64,000 bases of DNA from positions 71,854 to 135,853 of the forward strand of contig CAYQJS010000007.1 in the NCBI GenBank assembly GCA_964417895.1, given 5' to 3'. Positions 50,514-58,122 of this stretch are shown here, piece after piece. The DNA is from CAYQJS01 sp964417895 (GTDB lineage Bacteria; Chloroflexota; UBA6077; SHYK01). Position 1 is the first letter of the stretch. The number at the start of each line of letters is the position of its first letter. The notes beneath the pieces are model-generated. The model ran no database searches. It saw only the letters and a program-made list of their open reading frames with translations, and was not told where the DNA came from. The position numbers and the translations under genes are program-made.

Positions 50514-50714
50514 ATGCCCAAGATCAAGACGCACAAGGCCACTGCGCGCCGCATGCAAGTCACCGGCTCCGGCAAGCTGCTCCGCACACGGGGCGGCAAG
50601 AGCCATAACCGCAGGAACCGCTCCAAGCGCGCTGCGCGCGAGTACGACGAGATGGTGGCCGTCGCGGCTGTCGATGCACCACGCGTCCGGAAGCTCATGC
50701 CCAATGCGCACTAG
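50514..50714 (+). CDS. rpmI: 50S ribosomal protein bL35
   Basis: 66 residues, ATG with GAGGAG upstream. 'MPKIKTHKATARRMQVTGSG' and 'GKSHNRRNRSKR' are the bL35 signature; it is small, basic and of normal length. It binds 23S rRNA in the large subunit. rplT follows after 33 bases. Confidence 0.97.
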   Translation: MPKIKTHKATARRMQVTGSGKLLRTRGGKSHNRRNRSKRAAREYDEMVAVAAVDAPRVRKLMPNAH

Positions 50715-50747
50715 CGTGGCTTCCAGGGCAGGAGGATCGAGGCCCAG

Positions 50748-51101
50748 ATGACCCGGGTCAAGAGAGGCGTCGTCCAGCGACGCCGCCACAAAAAGGTGCT
50801 CAAGCAGACGGCCGGCCATTCCGGCGCGCGCCACCGCTTGTTCAAGACCGCCAAAGAGTCGCTGATTCACGCCCTGGCGTACCAGTACCGCGATCGCCGC
50901 AACCGCAAGCGAGACTTGCGGCGCCTGTGGATCGTCCGCATTAACGCGGCGGTCCGCGAGCACGGCTTGTCCTACAGCCGCTTCGTGGCGGCGCTCGCGG
51001 CACAGGGCATTGAGATCAACCGCAAAATGCTGGCGGACCTCGCCGTGCGCAGCCCCGCGGAGTTTGGGGCCATCGTGGAGGCGGCCAGAGCGCCCGCGTG
51101 A
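50748..51101 (+). CDS. rplT: 50S ribosomal protein bL20
   Basis: 117 residues, ATG after AGGAGGATCG. 'MTRVKRGVVQRRRHKKVLKQ', 'RHRLFKTAKESLIHALAYQY', 'RDRRNRKRDLRRLWIVRINA' and 'GIEINRKMLADLAV' match bL20 end to end. It is an early assembly protein and, in many bacteria, a translational repressor of its own operon. The usual first gene, infC, is not in the window. Confidence 0.97.
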   Translation: MTRVKRGVVQRRRHKKVLKQTAGHSGARHRLFKTAKESLIHALAYQYRDRRNRKRDLRRLWIVRINAAVREHGLSYSRFVAALAAQGIEINRKMLADLAVRSPAEFGAIVEAARAPA

Positions 51102-51156
51102 TGACTCGATCGGGCTCGATGCGCAGCGGCCGTTCGGTGTAGCATCAGCCCAGTTC

Positions 51157-51190
51157 AACGCCTCTGTCTGAAGGGACGGGGGCGTTTGTC
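51157..51190 (+). terminator. Intrinsic terminator after rplT
   Basis: AACGCCTCTGTC and GGACGGGGGCGTT pair around TGAAG, followed by TTTGTC. It separates the ribosomal genes from pheS, or may attenuate pheST expression. Confidence 0.6.
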
Positions 51191-51247
51191 ATCAGCAACG
51201 ATCCTGGAGGTGTGGGCAGCAGCCCGTGCCGACAAGGTGTGAGCCAC

Positions 51248-52282
51248 GTGTCCAGTATCGACGATGCACTCCGGAGCTTGACCCAGCAGGCGCTCGGCGA
51301 TCTTGCGATGATCGAAGACGAGACCGCCCTGGAATCGTGGCGCACCGCCTACCTGGGACGGAACGGAGCGCTCACCTCCCAAATGCGCTCTGTTGGCCAA
51401 CTCCCCTCTGTGGAGCGACCCGCGGCGGGCCAGGCCGCGAACAGGGCGAAGACCGAGATCGAGGCGGCGTACGCGGCGCGCGCCGAACAGCTGGGCGAGT
51501 TGGGGCTCGACCGCCGCTTGGAGGCGGAGCGCATCGACGTCACACTCCCAGCCCGCAGGCTGCACGCTGGTGGCCTCCATCCCATCACGCACACGCTCCG
51601 GCGCATCCTCGCAATCTTCAGGGACATGGGCTTCCAGGTGACCGAAGGCCCCGAGGTCGAGCTGGACTGGTACAACTTCGAGGCGCTCAATATTCCCCCA
51701 GACCATCCCGCGCGCGACATGTGGGACACCTTCTACGTCGATCCCCCCAGTGTCCTGCTGCGCACCCACACCTCGCCCGACCAGGCGCGCGTAATGGAGC
51801 GGAGCCAGCCGCCGATTAGGATCGTCGTGCCTGGCCGCTGCTATCGTTATGAGGCGCAGGACGCCTCCCACGAGTGGATGTTCTATCAGGTGGAGGGGCT
51901 CGCCGTGGACGTGGGGCTCACCATGGCCGACCTCAAAGGCGTGCTTGTCTCCTTCGCCCAACGCATGTTCTGGCCCGAGGTTCAGTGTCGCTTCCGGTGC
52001 GACTACTTCCCGTTCGTCGAGCCTGGCGTAGAGATGAGCGTGCAATGCCCTATCTGCCGAGGGCAGGGGTGCCGCGTCTGCAAGACCACTGGCTGGATCG
52101 AGCTGCTTGGCGCCGGCATGGTCCATCCTCGCGTACTGCGCAACGTGGGGTACGACCCCGATGCTGTCAACGGCTTTGCTTTCGGGATGGGGCCCGAGCG
52201 GATCACGATGGTAAAACACGCCGTGGACGACATCCGGCTCTTCTACGGCAATGACCTGAGATTCCTGTCGCAGTTCAACTGA
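51248..52282 (+). CDS. pheS: Phenylalanyl-tRNA synthetase, alpha subunit
   Basis: 344 residues from GTG 51248 with AAGGTGTGA upstream. An N-terminal coiled-coil arm, then class II motifs: 'HPITHTLRRILAIFRDMGFQ' (motif 1), 'VVPGRCYRYEAQDASHEWMF' (motif 2) and 'FAFGMGPERITMVKH' (motif 3). A CX2CX4CX2C knuckle 'CPICRGQGCRVC' precedes 'GWIELLGAGMVHPRVL'; such zinc knuckles exist in a subset of bacterial PheS. It works as an alpha2beta2 enzyme with PheT. Confidence 0.97.
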   Translation: MSSIDDALRSLTQQALGDLAMIEDETALESWRTAYLGRNGALTSQMRSVGQLPSVERPAAGQAANRAKTEIEAAYAARAEQLGELGLDRRLEAERIDVTLPARRLHAGGLHPITHTLRRILAIFRDMGFQVTEGPEVELDWYNFEALNIPPDHPARDMWDTFYVDPPSVLLRTHTSPDQARVMERSQPPIRIVVPGRCYRYEAQDASHEWMFYQVEGLAVDVGLTMADLKGVLVSFAQRMFWPEVQCRFRCDYFPFVEPGVEMSVQCPICRGQGCRVCKTTGWIELLGAGMVHPRVLRNVGYDPDAVNGFAFGMGPERITMVKHAVDDIRLFYGNDLRFLSQFN

Positions 52283-52287
52283 GTCTC

Positions 52288-52392
52288 GCTGTCATGCTGA
52301 GCGCAGCGAAGCATCTCGCGGAGATATCGAGAAGTGGGTGTTTGCTCGACGATCTCACCGCCGGGAGACCCTTCGCCTCGCTCCGGGTGACT
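52288..52392. repeat. Inverted repeat, family B, between pheS and pheT
   Basis: GCTGTCATGCTGAGCGCAGC and GAAGCATCT face GGGAGACCCTTCGCCTCGCT and CCGGGTGACT. It interrupts what is otherwise a two-gene operon and leaves only 13 bases before the pheT start. Confidence 0.65.
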
Positions 52393-52405
52393 AACGGGTA
52401 GCCCT

Positions 52406-54856
52406 ATGCGTGTACCGCTCCGCTGGCTCCGCGAATACGTTGAGATCTCCCTCTCAGCGGAGGAGATCGCCCACCGCCTTACCATGTCCGGGACCGAGGT
52501 CGGCTCGATCCTCCGTGTTGGCGCCGACTGGGACCGGATCGTCGTCGGACGTGTCGACGAGATCGGTCGGCATCCCAACGCCGACGCGCTCTTCGTCGCC
52601 ACAGTGGATGTCGGATCCGAACGCATCACGCTCGTGACCGCGGCTCCGAACGTGCGCACGGGGGACGTCGTTCCAGTGGTCCGGGCAGGTGGGCGTCTCG
52701 CGGCCGACAGGACCGTTGAGGCGCGTCGCTTCCGCGGCGTGGCCTCTGAAGGGATGCTCTGTTCCGGCGACGAGCTGGGGATTTCGCCCGACAAGGAAAC
52801 GATCTACGTCCTGGAGGCCGATGCGCCCATCGGCGCGGACCTGCGCGATTACCTCGGCGACGACGTGCTGGACATCGAGCTGACGCCGAACCGTCCAGAT
52901 TGCCTGGGGGTTGTGGGGATCGCCCGCGAGGTCGCCGCACTGACGGGCCCGGCCCTGCGGCTCCCCTCAACGGCGGGTCCCTCCGGCGCAAGGCCGATCG
53001 GCGACCACATTCAAGTGTTCGTCGACGACCCCGATCTTTGCCCGAGATACACTGCCGCCTACGTGGCGGGCGTGCGTGTCGGGCCATCACCCCACTGGCT
53101 TCAGCGACGCCTGCACCTGTGCGGCATGCGCGCCATCAACAACGTCGTGGACGTGACCAACTACGTCATGCTCGAGTTCGGGCAACCGCTCCATGCGTTT
53201 GACGCCGACCGCCTGGGGGAGGCCACCATCCGAGTGCGCCGCGCCCGCCAGAGCGAGAGCATGATCACGATCGACGGCGAGCGTCGAGAGCTATCGCCCG
53301 AAATGCTGCTGATCGCCGACGCGACGGAGCCGGTGGCGCTCGCCGGCATCATGGGGGGGATCGACAGCGAGATCTCCGACGGAACGACAAGGGTCGTTCT
53401 CGAGTCTGCCACCTTCGACGCTCGCAGCGTCAAGCGCACATCGCGGGCCCTGCGCCTCGGTACCGAGGCCTCCAAACGATTCGATAAAGGGCTAGACATC
53501 GAGCTGGCTCCCGTTGCCTCACGGCGCGCCCTGGATCTCATAGCGAGCCTCTCGGGCGGCACGACCGCCGACGGCCTCGCGGATGTGCGACAGCCGGAGG
53601 CCGAGCGCCGCCGCATCCGCTTCACGGCGGGCGACGTGGCCGGCCTCCTGGGTCAGGCGTACTCCATCGAACAGATCGACGGCGTACTCCTCCCTCTGGG
53701 CTTTGATCTCCGGCGCGAGCAGGAGAGCCTCGAGGCGATAGTCCCCACGTGGCGAGGCGACGTCGAGGGGAAGGCCGACATCGCGGAGGAGGTGGCGCGC
53801 ATCACCGGCTACGACGCCATCGCGACGGCGCTCCCCTCCGGCAGCATCCCGCCAGCCTTCGAGGACCCCACCCTCCGCTGGGAGGAGACCGTTCGCTCGG
53901 CCCTGGCGGCGGCGGGCCTCCAGGAGGTTATCACCTACTCCCTGGTGGATCCCGGAGCGGCTGCCAGGCTCGACGCCGGCGCGCCTGATCACGGCGGCCC
54001 GACCCATCTCGCGGCCCCACCAGAAACGGAGAAGGGCGACGCGCCCATCACCGTGACCAATCCCATGAGTGTGGAGCACAGCGTCCTGCGCACTACGCTT
54101 CTCCCCAGCCTGCTCCAGACGGTTGGCGCCAACCTGCGCTTCGGCCCGCGCGCCTGCATCTTCGAAGTCGCCCGTGTCTACCTCCCCCCACTGGATCCCC
54201 TGCCGCGCGAGGAGCGCCGCCTGGCGATCGCCATGGCTGGCCGCCGCCTTCCGGCGACGTGGAACAACGATCCGGCCACCGTCGACTTCTACGACCTGAA
54301 AGCGGCTGTCGAGGGGACCTTCCGCGCTCTGCACCTCCCGCCGCCCGAGATCGCAGCGGGCACGGGGCTCCGAGTGGCCTGGGCTCACCCCGGCCGGTGC
54401 GCAGCGGTCACTGCTCAGGGGACGACTGCGCCACTCGGGATGATGGGCCAGGTCCATCCGCGTGTGGCGGCGCGCTTCGATATCGGCGTCGAGCTATATG
54501 CGGCGGAGCTTGAACTCACCACGCTTCTGGCACTGGCGCGAGAGGAAGTCAACGTATCGCCCCTTCCCCGTTTTCCAGCCGCGGAGCGTGACCTCGCGTT
54601 GGTCGTTAGGGACGATATCGCCTACGGGGAGCTAACCTCGACGATCCGGTCCTCGGCTGGCCCGCTCCTCGAAAGCCTTGCGCTGTTCGACGTGTACCGG
54701 GGCCCGCCGGTTCCCGATGGACATCGCAGCCTGGCGTACTCCCTCACGTTTCGCTCGCCGGAGCGAACGCTTGCCGAAGACGAAGTGGCCACGGCGCTCA
54801 ATTCGATTGAGCGCGAGGTGGGCGCTCGCTTCGGCGCCCGCCTGCGCGGCCGATAA
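52406..54856 (+). CDS. pheT: Phenylalanyl-tRNA synthetase, beta subunit
   Basis: 816 residues. N-terminal 'MRVPLRWLREYVEISLSAEE', an OB-type tRNA-binding domain ('VGRVDEIGRHPNADALFVAT'), B3/4 editing domain ('GMRAINNVVDVTNYVMLEFG' then 'QPLHAFD'), B5, a class II core-like domain and the C-terminal FDX-ACB domain ('PRFPAAERDLALVVRDDIAY'). The order and length are standard. It holds the editing site for mis-charged tyrosine. Confidence 0.97.
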   Translation: MRVPLRWLREYVEISLSAEEIAHRLTMSGTEVGSILRVGADWDRIVVGRVDEIGRHPNADALFVATVDVGSERITLVTAAPNVRTGDVVPVVRAGGRLAADRTVEARRFRGVASEGMLCSGDELGISPDKETIYVLEADAPIGADLRDYLGDDVLDIELTPNRPDCLGVVGIAREVAALTGPALRLPSTAGPSGARPIGDHIQVFVDDPDLCPRYTAAYVAGVRVGPSPHWLQRRLHLCGMRAINNVVDVTNYVMLEFGQPLHAFDADRLGEATIRVRRARQSESMITIDGERRELSPEMLLIADATEPVALAGIMGGIDSEISDGTTRVVLESATFDARSVKRTSRALRLGTEASKRFDKGLDIELAPVASRRALDLIASLSGGTTADGLADVRQPEAERRRIRFTAGDVAGLLGQAYSIEQIDGVLLPLGFDLRREQESLEAIVPTWRGDVEGKADIAEEVARITGYDAIATALPSGSIPPAFEDPTLRWEETVRSALAAAGLQEVITYSLVDPGAAARLDAGAPDHGGPTHLAAPPETEKGDAPITVTNPMSVEHSVLRTTLLPSLLQTVGANLRFGPRACIFEVARVYLPPLDPLPREERRLAIAMAGRRLPATWNNDPATVDFYDLKAAVEGTFRALHLPPPEIAAGTGLRVAWAHPGRCAAVTAQGTTAPLGMMGQVHPRVAARFDIGVELYAAELELTTLLALAREEVNVSPLPRFPAAERDLALVVRDDIAYGELTSTIRSSAGPLLESLALFDVYRGPPVPDGHRSLAYSLTFRSPERTLAEDEVATALNSIEREVGARFGARLRGR

Positions 54857-54861
54857 CCCGG

Positions 54862-55008
54862 CCCGCTCCCCTGCGCACGGGGGAGAGGGCGAGGGTGAGG
54901 GGGAGCCCCCACCGGTGGAAGCACGGACGGTCGGTCCTTCCCCAACCCTGGCTGTCCCGTCGAGAAGGTGCCCTCACCTAGCCTCTCCCACTGCAGTGGG
55001 AGAGGGAT
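54862..55008. repeat. Family A palindromic repeat between pheT and mutS2
   Basis: CCCGCTCCCCTGCGCACGGG with GGAGAGGG and GAGGGTGAGGG on the left, and CCCTCACCTAGCCTCTCCCA with CTGCAGTGGGAGAGGGATGA on the right: two inner palindromes with facing outer arms. Confidence 0.65.
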
Positions 55009-55078
55009 GATCGCCTGACTCGAGCCGGCCCGGAACTCGGAGATCGGGCCTCGCCTTTTGCGGTACGCTTTTAGGGCC

Positions 55079-57490
55079 ATGGCGATGCTCGCCCGCCACC
55101 TCCGAACCCTCGAGTTCGACCAGATCGTCGAGCGGCTCGCGGCTTATGCCACCTTTTCCGCGAGCCGCTCGCTCACCGAAGCGCTCGAGCCTTCCACTGA
55201 CGAGACCGACATCCGGAGATCTCAGGATGCAACGGAAGAAGCCCGGCGCCTCCTTGAGGTCCGTCCCAACACCGGCGTACGCGGGGCACACGACGTGCGC
55301 GCGCACGTGCGTCGAGCTGCGCTTGGGGCCACCCTCCAGTCGGCTGAGCTGTTGCAGGTCGCAAGCACGATCGGGGCGGGCAGAGGCATCAGGAACCTCC
55401 TGCTGCGACAGGAGGTGCAGGCGCCGACGCTGGCCCGCCACGCACGCGCGATCGAGCCGCTCGATGACCTGGACGAGGCTATCCGCCAGTCATTCGACGA
55501 CGACGGCCGAGCGCTCGACAGCGCGAGCGATCGGCTCCGGACGATTCGAAATGAAAAGCGCGCAGCCTACGACCGGCTGATGCGCCGGCTCAATGAGCTG
55601 GTGGCCAGCACGGCGCTCAGCGAGGCGCTCCAGGACGCGATCATCACCATGCGCGCTGGGCGCTACGTGCTGCCGGTCAAGGCGGATTTCCGGGGTCGGG
55701 TGCCCGGCATCGTGCATGACCAGTCGGCAAGCGGCGCCACGCTGTTCGTCGAGCCGCTCCAGACGGTCGATCTGGCCAACCGGTGGCGTCAGCATGGGAT
55801 CGAGGAAGAGCACGAGATCGAGCGCATCCTGATGGAGCTCAGCGGGCGAGTGGGCCAGGCGCAGTACGCCCTCCTCACGACGGTTGACGCGCTCGCCTCC
55901 ATCGACCTCGCTTTCGCCAAGGGAAAGCTCGCTCTGGACATGGAGGCGACACGGCCGGCCTTGGCCAGCTTCTCCCGCCTAACCGATGGCGCGGCGGTCG
56001 TGGCGCTGCGCAACGGGCGCCACCCGCTCCTGCGGGGCGAAGTCGTCCCAATCTCCCTCGAGCTGGGGCGCGAGTTCGACGCGCTCGTCATCACCGGACC
56101 CAACACCGGTGGAAAGACCGTTGCGCTGAAGACTGTCGGCTTGCTAGCGCTCATGGCGCAGGCCGGCCTGCAGATCCCGGCCGACGAGGGCTCCAGTTTC
56201 GCCATTTTCTCCGGTATCTACGCGGACATCGGCGATGAGCAGAGCATCGCCCAGAATCTCTCGACCTTCTCTTCCCACGTGACTCGTATCGTCGAGATCC
56301 TCGGTGTTGCCGACCGTCACTCCCTCGTCCTGCTCGACGAAATCGGGGCGGGCACCGACCCACAGGAGGGATCCGCCCTCTCCCAGGCGCTTCTGGAGCA
56401 CCTGGTCCGCTCCCGCATCTTCACGATCGCTACGAGCCACTTTTCCGAGCTGAAGAGCTTCGCGTACGCCACGCCCCGGGTCGAGAACGCGTCAGTGGAG
56501 TTCAACCCGGAGACATTGCGGCCGACGTTCCACCTCACTGTCGGGCTTCCTGGGCGAAGCAACGCGCTTGCCATCGCCGACCGACTCGGCATGCCGGCGC
56601 ACATTCTGTCCAGGGCGCGGGAGGCTGTCCACCCGAGTGAGCAGCAGGCTGACGAGCTGCTGGCGGAGATTCACGAGCAGCGGGCTCAGGCTCGCGAAGA
56701 GCGTTCGGCCGCGGCCCGCCTGCGCGGCGCCGCCGAGCGCGAGGCGCAGCGGTTGCGCTCGGGCCAGGAGGAGCTGGAGCGCGAACGAGAGGCCATCCTC
56801 GCTCGGGCCGACGAGGAGGCGAGCGCGGCGCTCGCCGATCTACGGCGCGAAGCGGACACCTTGCGGCGCGACCTTAGAGGGATGCGCGCCGAGCGTGAGC
56901 GGCTCGCTGCCATCGAAGCAAGCATCGAGCGGCTTGACCGCGCCACCCGAAGCGCCGTCCGCCAGCGCCACGGCGCAGCAGCGCTCGGCGAACCACCTGC
57001 CCTCCCGGGGGTGGGGGACTATGTCCTTGTGCCGTCTCTTGGCTCCACGGGCGTCGTGCGCGCGCTTGCGGCAAACGGCGAGATCGCGGACGTCGATGTC
57101 GCCGGCATGCGAGTGCGCGTGAAACGAGACGAGCTTCGGAGCGCTGGTGGGCAGCCGGCGCCAAGCCCACGTGAAAGCGCGGTGGCCGCTGGCTATTTGC
57201 GTCAGAGCCAGCCGCGGCGCGTCACGGGGGACAACTGGTCGCCGATCGAATCGCAGCTCGACCTGCGTGGCCTGACGACCGAGGAGGCGCGTCAGCGCGT
57301 CGACCAGTACCTGAATGACGCCTTCATGGAGGGGCTCCACGCCGTCCGCATCGTCCACGGGAAAGGCACGGGGGCCGTGCGCCAGGCTGTGCGCGAGCTG
57401 CTGACGGACCATCCCCTCGTTCGCTCTCATGAGACAGCTGCTCCGCGAGAGGGCGGCGAGGGTGCGACCGTGGTGCTCCTCGCCTCATAG
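55079..57490 (+). CDS. mutS2: MutS2-family ATPase/endonuclease
   Basis: 803 residues from ATG 55079; ATG 55085 has better spacing to AGGG. After the core helices ('RTLEFDQIVERLAAYATFS') come the lever, Walker A 'TGPNTGGKTVALKTVG' (339-354), 'DEIGAGTDPQEGSALSQALL' (Walker B), a long coiled coil (about 535-640), a KOW-like part 'VGDYVLVPSLGSTGVVRALA' and the C-terminal Smr domain 'LDLRGLTTEEARQRVDQYLN' with 'RIVHGKGTGAVRQAV'. MutS2 suppresses recombination and, in some bacteria, splits collided ribosomes. There are no mismatch-binding domains. Confidence 0.95.
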   Translation: MAMLARHLRTLEFDQIVERLAAYATFSASRSLTEALEPSTDETDIRRSQDATEEARRLLEVRPNTGVRGAHDVRAHVRRAALGATLQSAELLQVASTIGAGRGIRNLLLRQEVQAPTLARHARAIEPLDDLDEAIRQSFDDDGRALDSASDRLRTIRNEKRAAYDRLMRRLNELVASTALSEALQDAIITMRAGRYVLPVKADFRGRVPGIVHDQSASGATLFVEPLQTVDLANRWRQHGIEEEHEIERILMELSGRVGQAQYALLTTVDALASIDLAFAKGKLALDMEATRPALASFSRLTDGAAVVALRNGRHPLLRGEVVPISLELGREFDALVITGPNTGGKTVALKTVGLLALMAQAGLQIPADEGSSFAIFSGIYADIGDEQSIAQNLSTFSSHVTRIVEILGVADRHSLVLLDEIGAGTDPQEGSALSQALLEHLVRSRIFTIATSHFSELKSFAYATPRVENASVEFNPETLRPTFHLTVGLPGRSNALAIADRLGMPAHILSRAREAVHPSEQQADELLAEIHEQRAQAREERSAAARLRGAAEREAQRLRSGQEELEREREAILARADEEASAALADLRREADTLRRDLRGMRAERERLAAIEASIERLDRATRSAVRQRHGAAALGEPPALPGVGDYVLVPSLGSTGVVRALAANGEIADVDVAGMRVRVKRDELRSAGGQPAPSPRESAVAAGYLRQSQPRRVTGDNWSPIESQLDLRGLTTEEARQRVDQYLNDAFMEGLHAVRIVHGKGTGAVRQAVRELLTDHPLVRSHETAAPREGGEGATVVLLAS

Positions 57491-57521
57491 AGCCCTCCTT
57501 GGGGATGCGCTAAACTTGGCC

Positions 57522-58010
57522 GTGCAGCTGGAAGAGATCCTCGCGCAGGTGGAGCGCATCGTCCGCCTGGGTCTCACGATCCTGTTCGGCTATCTCGTGG
57601 CGCTCTGGATCGCGGCCATCTGGTGGACCTTCCAGGACATCCGGGTGCGCACGGCGAGTGTCGCGGCGCAGCTCGCCTCCACCCTCCTCATCATCGCGTT
57701 CAATTTCCCCGGGCTCCTCGTGTACTGCATCATGCGCCCGCAGAGGACCCTGGCAGAGCTCTACGCCGAGTCCTTGGAGGAAGAGGCGCTGCTCCATACT
57801 CTGAGCGACGCGAGTCTGTGCCCCGCGTGCCGCCAGCCTATTGAGCCTGACTTCCTCTTCTGCCCGTGGTGTCAGACGAGGTTGCGGCAGCGTTGCCCGC
57901 GGTGCGAGCGGCCCATCCTGGTGAGCTGGACGCTGTGTCCCTATTGTGGGGCTAATCGGGTGACGATAGCTCCGCCTCCACCCATCGCTCAGGAGCTGGT
58001 GAAGCCGTAG
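57522..58010 (+). CDS. Membrane protein with double zinc ribbon
   Basis: 162 residues from GTG 57522 (TTG 57516 also possible). Two membrane segments 'LGLTILFGYLVALWIAAIWW' and 'LASTLLIIAFNFPGLLVYCI' precede two CX2C...CX2C ribbons: 'CPACRQPIEPDFLFCPWC' and 'CPRCERPILVSWTLCPYC'. Such proteins are common but of unknown role; the ribbons face the cytoplasm or outside depending on topology. It follows mutS2 by 31 bases on the same strand. Confidence 0.75.
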   Translation: MQLEEILAQVERIVRLGLTILFGYLVALWIAAIWWTFQDIRVRTASVAAQLASTLLIIAFNFPGLLVYCIMRPQRTLAELYAESLEEEALLHTLSDASLCPACRQPIEPDFLFCPWCQTRLRQRCPRCERPILVSWTLCPYCGANRVTIAPPPPIAQELVKP

Positions 58011-58061
58011 TCCGGACGGCGAAATCCGATTAGAGTTCATGACCTGGTGGGCGTCACCGGC

Positions 58062-58122
58062 AATGAAAGATTACCCCCCACCCCAGCCCTCCCCCGCAAG
58101 GGGGGAGGGGGTATTTTCAGGT
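58062..58122. repeat. Family A palindromic repeat, near-copy of 46768-46818
   Basis: ATGAAAGATTACCCCCCACC then CCAGCCCTCCCCCGCAAGGG GGGAGGGGGTATTTTCAGG. It lies between convergent genes and touches the stop of the large fusion gene. Confidence 0.75.

Noticed and set aside
51102..51247. Phenylalanine leader peptide or T-box before pheS
   Set aside because: No run of Phe codons and no T-box core sequence; only a plain terminator hairpin is visible.
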